A stretch of 64,000 nucleotides of DNA from NCBI GenBank assembly GCA_963836265.1, contig CAWIIO010000001.1:558001-622000 (forward strand), written 5' to 3'. This stretch comes from CAIWHR01 sp963836265 (GTDB taxonomy: Bacteria > Pseudomonadota > Gammaproteobacteria > Burkholderiales > Casimicrobiaceae). Positions 58,154 through 64,000 of the stretch are shown piece by piece. Made by a program: the position numbers and the translations under genes. The first letter of the stretch is position 1. Every line of letters begins with the position of its first letter. The notes beneath the pieces are model-generated. The model made no database searches and was not told the origin of the DNA. It worked only from the letters and a program-made list of their open reading frames with translations.

Positions 58154-59482
58154 ATGAAGCTTCGTCGCTTGCTTCTTGTGGCATCGTGGCTCCTCGTGTG
58201 CGTCGCTTCATCTACGCAGATCGCCCGCGCACACGAATTCAAGCTCGACGCGGTCATCAACGCGTTCGTCAAAATCGAGCCGGGCGAGGCGCAACTCGTC
58301 GTCCGCGCCCCCCTGTATCTCTTCAAGTCGGTCAGGTTTCCGATCAGCAACGCCCAAATCGACATTGCCAAGTCGGCTCCTGCGCTCGAGAGGGCGATCG
58401 CTGCGTACGAGCAAAGCCTGACGCTCTTCGAAAACGGCAAGCCGCTGGTCCCGTCGCACGCGATCGCGCGACTGTCACTGCCCTCCGATCGTTCGTTCGA
58501 GAACTACGACCAGGCGTCAAGCCACGTTGACGAACCGATCGAGCGCGACACGAACATCTATGTCGATCAGGGTTACGTGGATGCCCGGATCGCCTATCCG
58601 GTCGGCTCGCCGAGCTCGGAGTTCGCGATCCGCACCACCGCGGGTCCGGAGCTCGGGGATTACCTCAAGCTAGCCGTGCGTTATCTGCCGCTCGACGCCG
58701 AGAGCCGGGCAATGGTCATCACCAGCCTGTCGGGGACGGTGGCGCTCAATCCCACCTGGTGGCGCGCCGCGGCGACGTTCACGGGGCTCGGCATTGCGCA
58801 CATCCTAACCGGCTACGATCATCTGCTCTTTCTGCTTTGCCTCGTGATCCCGCTGCGCGGCTGGCGCAAGATATTGTCGGTCATCACCGTCTTCACTGTC
58901 GCCCATTCGTTCACGCTTCTCGGAACCGCGTTCAATCTGGCGCCGTCGGGCCAATGGTTCCCACCCTTCGTCGAGACCGCGATCGCGGCGTCGATTGTTT
59001 ACATGGCGCTCGAGAACATCATGGGTGTCAACTTCGAGCGCCGGGTGTTGATCACCGGTCTGTTCGGACTCGTACACGGTTTTGGCTTCTCGTACGGCCT
59101 CCAGGAGAATTTCCAGTTCGCGGGAACCCATCTGCTCGTTTCGCTCTTCGCGTTCAATGTGGGCATCGAGCTCGGCCAGATCATGGTCCTCGCCGTCATG
59201 CTGCCGGCGCTCGCCGTCGTACGGCGTTACGTGCTGCCGGGCAAGGTGGGCATGATCATCCTCTCCGCGATCGCTGCCGATACCGGCTGGCATTGGATGA
59301 TCGATCGCGCGCAGGCGCTGTGGACGACGCGGTGGCCGCAGCCAACCCTCGTGGGCCTGGCGATTCTCGCGATCTGGATCGCCGGCATCTTCCTTGCTGC
59401 CGGCGGCATCGGCATCGTCGCCAGGCGCCTGCGGCTTGCCGGATCCACGCTGCCGTCGCCGGAGCGGGGAGCGGCGGATTAG
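58154..59482 (+). CDS. HupE/UreJ-like membrane protein with large periplasmic domain
   Basis: A 442-residue membrane protein. After a signal peptide (LLLVASWLLVCVASS, ending ARAHE) comes a soluble domain of about 185 residues, then 6-7 membrane helices. The HupE/UreJ_2 signature is in HILTGYDHLLFLLCLVIPLR, VFTVAHSFTLLG and LVHGFGFSYGLQ; the His/Asp residues in these helices are candidate Ni/Co ligands. The family is proposed to transport nickel or cobalt, but versions with this N-terminal domain occur without hydrogenase or urease, as here. Substrate unknown. Confidence 0.85.
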   Translation: MKLRRLLLVASWLLVCVASSTQIARAHEFKLDAVINAFVKIEPGEAQLVVRAPLYLFKSVRFPISNAQIDIAKSAPALERAIAAYEQSLTLFENGKPLVPSHAIARLSLPSDRSFENYDQASSHVDEPIERDTNIYVDQGYVDARIAYPVGSPSSEFAIRTTAGPELGDYLKLAVRYLPLDAESRAMVITSLSGTVALNPTWWRAAATFTGLGIAHILTGYDHLLFLLCLVIPLRGWRKILSVITVFTVAHSFTLLGTAFNLAPSGQWFPPFVETAIAASIVYMALENIMGVNFERRVLITGLFGLVHGFGFSYGLQENFQFAGTHLLVSLFAFNVGIELGQIMVLAVMLPALAVVRRYVLPGKVGMIILSAIAADTGWHWMIDRAQALWTTRWPQPTLVGLAILAIWIAGIFLAAGGIGIVARRLRLAGSTLPSPERGAAD

Positions 59483-59688
59483 GGAACCTCCGAGCAAGTC
59501 CCACGCGATTGCATTGCATCGCCAAATGCGGATGAAGGCCGCTGCGCATTCCCGCTTGGCGGCGCCGCAGGGGACCACGGCGTGGCACCCGGCTGAATCA
59601 GGCGCCGACGAAGAAGGCCCGCACCTGTAGCAAACAATCGGCCGGGTGTCTGCGTCTACCTGGCAATCCAGCACCCCCCGGGAGGCAT

Positions 59689-60378
59689 TCACATCGGCCG
59701 CCACTCGCTGTTGATCTTCCCGTCGACGAGACCGATCCGCTGGTCGGCGGCCGACGCGAAGTTGCCATCGTGGGTGACCGCGACCACGGTCTTTCCGCTC
59801 TCGTGAGCGAGATTGCGCAAGATCTGCTGCACGTTGGCGCTCGACACCGAGTCGAGGTTTCCCGTAGGCTCGTCGGCAAGGATGATCAGCGGATCGTTGG
59901 CGAGCGCGCGCGCGATGGCGACGCGCTGCCGCTGGCCACCCGAAAGCTGATGGGGACGCTTGGCGCTCTGCTCGGCGACGCCCAAGCGCCCCAGCAGCTC
60001 CATCCCTCGCGTATTCGCCGCGGTCTCGTCGAGCTCACCGAGCCGACGCATCGGCAGCGTCACGTTGTCGAGCACGGAGAACTCAGCCAGCAGGAAGTGG
60101 AACTGGAACACGAAGCCGAGCTTGCGCAGCCGGCGGTCGGCGAGCTCGTCCTCGCCGTAGGCGGAGGTGTCCTCGTCGTCGAGCCATACGTGCCCTTCAC
60201 TGGGCACGTCGAGGAGACCGAGCAGGTACAGCAGCGACGACTTGCCCGATCCGGACGGGCCCATGATCGCGATGAACTGGCCGCGCTCGATCTCGAGGCT
60301 GACGCCATCGACCAGCGTCACCGGCACTTCTCCCTCGAGCCTGCGCACGACGTTTTCGGCGCGCAGAACCGTCGTCAT
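59689..60378 (-). CDS. ABC transporter ATP-binding protein (MacB/LolD type)
   Basis: A 229-residue ATPase of the MacB/LolD group. Walker A is GPSGSGKSS, the Q-loop lies in GFVFQFHFLLAEFSV, the signature is HQLSGGQRQRVAIARAL, Walker B is LIILADEPTGNLDS and the switch histidine is VAVTHDG. The start at 60378 is chosen at MTTVLRAENVVRR. It lies 85 nt after the permease gene and forms with the permease and adaptor a MacAB-like tripartite efflux or lipoprotein-type mechanotransmission system. Confidence 0.93.
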   Translation of the reverse strand: MTTVLRAENVVRRLEGEVPVTLVDGVSLEIERGQFIAIMGPSGSGKSSLLYLLGLLDVPSEGHVWLDDEDTSAYGEDELADRRLRKLGFVFQFHFLLAEFSVLDNVTLPMRRLGELDETAANTRGMELLGRLGVAEQSAKRPHQLSGGQRQRVAIARALANDPLIILADEPTGNLDSVSSANVQQILRNLAHESGKTVVAVTHDGNFASAADQRIGLVDGKINSEWRPM

Positions 60379-60463
60379 GGGCGCGCCTCCGCGCTTGCGC
60401 GTCGCGCCGCGGCGCTTCCCACCGAGCGGAAGCAATGCGCTTCATGGAGCGGGCAGGCGGCAG

Positions 60464-61705
60464 TCATGTCATTCCCCGCAGGATGTCGACCGGGTGCACG
60501 CGACCGGCGCGCCTGGCCGGCAGATAGGCCGCGGCGATGCACGAGGCAAGCGCGAACGCGGCGGCGAGCGCGTATTGCTCGGCTCCCCACCACACCGGCA
60601 GATTGATGACTTCCGTAGCACCCGGCGGCTTCAGGGAAACCGTCGAGAGAATCTTCATCAGTCCCATGCCAAGCGCGACGCCGAATACGCTGCCGACGAC
60701 CCCGACAATGAGCCCTTCGAGGAGAAAGATCGACCGCACGTCGCGCGCATGAAAGCCCATCGATTTCATGATTGCGATGTCGCGTATCTTCTCCATTACG
60801 ATCGTCGACAGCGTGTTGTAGATGCCGAATGACGCCACCACGAGGATTGCCGAGACCACGCTGTACATGATGATGTTGCGGATGATGAGCACGCTGACGA
60901 TGTCCTCGGACGCTTCGGCCCAAGATACGGATTTGTAGCCGATCGTGTCCTCGATGCGGCGCGCGACGTCGCGCGCCGCATAGGCGTCTTCGAGCTGGAT
61001 GATGAAACGATTGACGCGATTGGGGCGGTCGAGCATGACCTGCGCGCGCTTCAGCAGCACGTACGTCTGCGTCTCGTCGTAGTTCGCATTGCCGGTGCGA
61101 AAGATGCCGACGACCTTCATCGGCCGGCTGGTGCCGTTCGGCGCCGACACGCCGAGCGTGCTGCCGATGCCGAGGTTGAACTTGTCCGCGACGCCCTTGC
61201 CGATCACGATGCCGTTGGGATTGGCTGCAAGCGCATCGATCGAACCGGCGATGATCTTTTCGTCGATCGTCGAGACGTTCTTGATCGTGGCCGGGACAAT
61301 CCCGGAAAGCGTCACCCCCTCCTCGCGGCCGGCGAAGGTCAGCACCGCCGAGCCGACCAGCACCGGCGCAACCCGCACTCCGGGCAGCGACTCCACGAAC
61401 TCGAGCTTTTGCCGATAGCCGCGGATACCACGCGTCTCGGTCTGCGGCTTCACGTTGCTGATCCGCACCGCACCGTCGCTCCAGCGGAGCACCGCCGGTT
61501 GCACGCGGGGGCGGCGATACTCGTCCGAGACGGTGATGTGCGGGCTGTTGTCGACCAGGCGCTTGATGAAGTCCTTTTCGGAGCCTCGCATCAAAGACGA
61601 GACCGCGAGGAAGAAGGCGACACCGAGCACCACCCCGGAAAGCGACACGAACGTCTGCCGCTTGCGGCTGGTCAGATGCGCGAGCGCGACGTCGAGGCGG
61701 AGCAT
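60464..61705 (-). CDS. ABC transporter permease (MacB/FtsX-like)
   Basis: A 413-residue permease with four membrane helices: one near residue 20 (TFVSLSGVVLGVAFFLAVSS), then a periplasmic MacB-PCD-like domain, then three at the C-terminus (IIMYSVVSAILVVASFGIYN, LIVGVVGSVFGVALGMGLMK, YALAAAFALASCIAAAYLPA). TIVMEKIRDIAIMKSMGFHA is the FtsX coupling helix. The start overlaps the adaptor gene stop by one base (TGATG). Exported substrate unknown. Confidence 0.92.
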   Translation of the reverse strand: MLRLDVALAHLTSRKRQTFVSLSGVVLGVAFFLAVSSLMRGSEKDFIKRLVDNSPHITVSDEYRRPRVQPAVLRWSDGAVRISNVKPQTETRGIRGYRQKLEFVESLPGVRVAPVLVGSAVLTFAGREEGVTLSGIVPATIKNVSTIDEKIIAGSIDALAANPNGIVIGKGVADKFNLGIGSTLGVSAPNGTSRPMKVVGIFRTGNANYDETQTYVLLKRAQVMLDRPNRVNRFIIQLEDAYAARDVARRIEDTIGYKSVSWAEASEDIVSVLIIRNIIMYSVVSAILVVASFGIYNTLSTIVMEKIRDIAIMKSMGFHARDVRSIFLLEGLIVGVVGSVFGVALGMGLMKILSTVSLKPPGATEVINLPVWWGAEQYALAAAFALASCIAAAYLPARRAGRVHPVDILRGMT

Positions 61706-62727
61706 CACTTCCGCGCCGCGTCGGGCGGCGGACCAACCCGAACCGCACGACCCTCGCGCAGGTCCGGCGCGGGCGAGTCGACGATACGCACGTCGGGCGT
61801 GAGTCCCTCGACGATCTCGGTGCGTCCTGCGCCCGTCACGCCGACGCGCACCGGCTGTCGATGCAGCCGGCCGTCGTCGACCGTCCACACCATGTTGTTC
61901 TGGACCGCAGTGCCTGGCACCAGCAGCGCCTTCGCACGCTCGGCGACGATCACGTTCGCGTCGACGGTCATGCCCACCTTCAAGCGGCTCGGATCGGCGA
62001 GCTTGACGCGGACGCGATAGCTGCGTGCGACCGGATCGCCCTTCGGAGTGATTTCGCTGACCTCGCCATCCAGAATCTCGCCCGGCAGTGCGTCGGCCCG
62101 CAGCACGACCTTCTGCCCCACGCGCACGCGCGCGATGTCTTCCTCGTCCACTTCCGCGGTCACCCGAAGCGGGGCGCAGCACGACAGGTAGAACACAGCC
62201 TGCCCCGCCGGTATGAACTGGCCGATCTCGCCGTCACGCCGAATGATGAGACCGTCGGCCGGTGCCGTGAGCGCCATGTAGTCGCGCTGGGATCGGGCGC
62301 GGTTGACTGCGGCGACTGCGGCGTCCAGATCCGCGCGCGTCCGATCAATCTCCGCCTTGGCCATGAACCCCTGGCGCACCAGATTCTCCGCCCGCTCGTA
62401 CTGCGTTCGCGCGTAGCGGGCGCGCGCCTCGAGCTCCTCGACCGTGCTTTTGAGATCGGCATCGTCGAGGCGTGCGAGCACCTGCCCCTTGCGGACCCGG
62501 CTCCCTTCGTCGACGTCGCGCTCCACCAGGCGGCCGGCGACGCGCGGCGCAATCGGCAGCATGACCGTCGGCTCGACGGTGCCGGTCGCATAGATCGCGT
62601 CGACCGCCGGCCCGCGAGTCGGAGTCACGACGCTGACCGCGACGGGGCCTTCGCGCCACCACACGATGCCCGAAATCGCGGCGCATACGACGACCCCGAA
62701 AATCCAGATCCAGGCTTTTCGCATCAT
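61705..62727 (-). CDS. Periplasmic adaptor subunit (HlyD/MacA family)
   Basis: A 340-residue membrane fusion protein. An N-terminal anchor (WIWIFGVVVCAAISGIVW) precedes a lipoyl-like half (RVAGRLVERDVDEGSRVRKG), an alpha hairpin (about 90-150) with the lipoyl return ADGLIIRRDGEIGQFIPAGQ, a beta-barrel domain and a C-terminal membrane-proximal domain. It bridges the ABC permease to an outer-membrane channel. A TolC-like gene is not in the window. First gene of the three-gene set. Confidence 0.9.
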   Translation of the reverse strand: MMRKAWIWIFGVVVCAAISGIVWWREGPVAVSVVTPTRGPAVDAIYATGTVEPTVMLPIAPRVAGRLVERDVDEGSRVRKGQVLARLDDADLKSTVEELEARARYARTQYERAENLVRQGFMAKAEIDRTRADLDAAVAAVNRARSQRDYMALTAPADGLIIRRDGEIGQFIPAGQAVFYLSCCAPLRVTAEVDEEDIARVRVGQKVVLRADALPGEILDGEVSEITPKGDPVARSYRVRVKLADPSRLKVGMTVDANVIVAERAKALLVPGTAVQNNMVWTVDDGRLHRQPVRVGVTGAGRTEIVEGLTPDVRIVDSPAPDLREGRAVRVGPPPDAARK

Positions 62728-62926
62728 TCACCACGGCAATGCCGAACCTCATTAAAGCACGGTGCAACGGCGAGAGTGATGCAAAGGAACGATCGCACAG
62801 TGCTGCACTCGCACCTGTGTCCGTAAGACTCCGACTGCGCCTCATCGTTGCATCGAAAGACCGATCCGGCGACGCGTTGCGTTCGGCCCCGGCGCCGTCA
62901 TCGGACGAGCCGGTCGCGTGGATCGC

Positions 62927-63880
62927 CTACGTTGCGGATTCACGGCGGCCGTTTGCGGCACGCCGCCCACGCGTTGCGCACTGCGCGATGCCCGCTTCGT
63001 AGTCGGTGGGCGCGAAGCGAAAGGCCGTCGAGAACTTCGTCGAATCGAACAGATAATCCGAGTCGTACTGATAAAGCATTTCATAGGATTCCCGGATGTC
63101 GGAATCGAAGAATCCCGCCACCTTGATTAGCGGTCGGGAGAGCACTCGATATTTCGGTTCCGCGCCGAGTGCCTTTGCCGCCATCGCGACGAACTCCCTT
63201 CCGGTTGGCGGAGCGGGCGCGGTCGGAACATGCCACGTCTGGTTCCATGCCGAGTCTGATTCGGTCAGAAGCGCCAGGCTCTTCCCGGCATCCGGGGTAA
63301 AGGTCCACGAATGCCTCACTGCGTCGCTCACCAGCCAGGACGCTGTCGCGCCTTCGGCGAGCTTGTCCAGGACCAATCGGTTGGCGACACTGGTTCGAAC
63401 GCGCGGGCCATAGAAATCGGCCGAGCGGGCGATGAGCGCAGTCAGGTTGCCCGCCGTGAATTCGTTGGCCAGCGCCGTCGCTATCCGCGCGCGGACCTCT
63501 CCCTTCCTGCTGCAGGGATTGAACGGCGTTTGCTCCGTCATCGGACCTGCGACCTTGCCGTACGCGTAGACGTTGTCGAAAAAGACCAGGTTCGCATTTG
63601 CGCGTTTGCATGCTTCGATCGCGTTGCTCACGATGCGTGGCCACAGTTGCTGCCACGCCCCGAGGTCGTACTTCAGGCCGACCACCAGGTAGGCGACTTG
63701 CGAGCCGGCCACGGCGTTGATCGTTTGATCGAGGTCGGCAAGATCGGCCGCAACGACTTGGTCTGCGCCCACGGTCGACACCGGATTCCGGCTCACCAGG
63801 CGGATGCGACGCCCTTTTTTGGCAAGCTCTGCTGTCAGTTCGACGCCGATGGCGCCGTTCGCGCCAAGTATCGTGTGCAT
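62927..63880 (-). CDS. NAD-dependent epimerase/dehydratase-like protein
   Basis: A 317-residue extended short-chain-dehydrogenase-fold protein. The N-terminal ILGANGAIGVELTAELAKKG is a GxxGxxG-type nucleotide loop; AADLADLDQTINAVAGSQVA and VFFDNVYAYG follow, where the tyrosine replaces the usual catalytic YxxxK serine-tyrosine site. PFNPCSRKGEVRARIATAL and ARSADFYGPRVRTSV match atypical SDR proteins used as reductases or NAD-binding sensors. The ATG at 63880 is used. No operon partner. Confidence 0.85.
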   Translation of the reverse strand: MHTILGANGAIGVELTAELAKKGRRIRLVSRNPVSTVGADQVVAADLADLDQTINAVAGSQVAYLVVGLKYDLGAWQQLWPRIVSNAIEACKRANANLVFFDNVYAYGKVAGPMTEQTPFNPCSRKGEVRARIATALANEFTAGNLTALIARSADFYGPRVRTSVANRLVLDKLAEGATASWLVSDAVRHSWTFTPDAGKSLALLTESDSAWNQTWHVPTAPAPPTGREFVAMAAKALGAEPKYRVLSRPLIKVAGFFDSDIRESYEMLYQYDSDYLFDSTKFSTAFRFAPTDYEAGIAQCATRGRRAANGRRESAT

Positions 63881-64000
63881 GTCCCATTCGACTCGCCGGA
63901 CGAGGAGCGGCAATCGTAGCCTCGTCACCCTGTCGAGTCACCCAGCGGCGGACGGATGCAAGCACCGCCGCGGTCGCGTCGCATGCCGAGCGGTTCGGTT
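63881..64000. other. Window end, nothing recognised
   Basis: The last 120 bases upstream of the epimerase-like gene contain no frame I can support; a gene may begin beyond the edge. Confidence 0.4.

Overview
The window is a GC-rich bacterial chromosome segment with tightly packed genes, good Shine-Dalgarno sequences and many 1-14 nt overlaps. Gene content (PfkB/DapA/TRAP cassette, CaiB-MmgE/PrpD-CitE acyl-CoA genes, ETF, DUF3617, DUF6600, HupE, and secreted proteins with repeated Trp/Gly-rich modules) points to a betaproteobacterium, Burkholderiales-like. That placement is inference; no rRNA or tRNA gene was found. No CRISPR array, prophage or origin is visible.

Region 1 (1-16.6 kb) is a carbohydrate-storage block. 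A minus-strand operon (histidine phosphatase, transaldolase, polyphosphate-glucokinase-like ROK protein, glucose-6-phosphate isomerase cut by the window edge) is divergent from an MGH1/GH63-like glucosidase and a SulP transporter. A second ROK sugar kinase is divergent from glgP-glgC-glgA-glgX. Together these make, store and mobilise glycogen and feed hexose phosphates to central metabolism. GlgX carries a C-terminal tail that looks like the first residues of MalQ, apparently a deletion fusion. No glgB is present in the window.

Region 2 (16.6-34.7 kb) holds a PCu(A)C-like protein without its usual metal ligands, a secreted two-repeat protein, an acyl-CoA dehydrogenase with etfAB, a GntR-DapA-TRAP-PfkB sugar-acid cassette with a palindromic operator, and a minus-strand acyl-CoA cluster (MaoC-like hydratase, acyl-CoA dehydrogenase, CaiB CoA-transferase, MmgE/PrpD, methyltransferase, CitE-like lyase). 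The CoA-transferase/hydratase/lyase trio matches the logic of itaconate or mesaconate degradation. An internally deleted IS110-type transposase relic sits inside this cluster.

Region 3 (34.7-52.2 kb) is a mosaic. It has a glutaminase relic, a FecR/DUF6600 protein with a very long Pro/Ala-rich tail, OsmC, a class III cyclase with TPRs, and a GFA protein. The main finding is here: a 1.59-kb insertion element encoding a ~502-aa protein with a MarR-like winged-helix C-terminus. It has imperfect terminal inverted repeats and a 4-bp direct repeat, and removing it restores an in-frame glycine-zipper gene. A flavoprotein, a DCC-LMF1 fusion, a large unknown protein, a methyltransferase and a patatin lipoprotein follow.

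Region 4 (52.2-64 kb) contains a sulfur-trafficking operon (DsrE, TusA, SQR-like flavoprotein, DUF1641 protein with 180-bp DNA repeats) with an FNR/ANR-like box upstream. After it come DUF3617, an NHL-repeat protein behind a near-consensus promoter, a HupE/UreJ-like membrane protein, a MacAB-type efflux system and an NAD-dependent epimerase-like protein.
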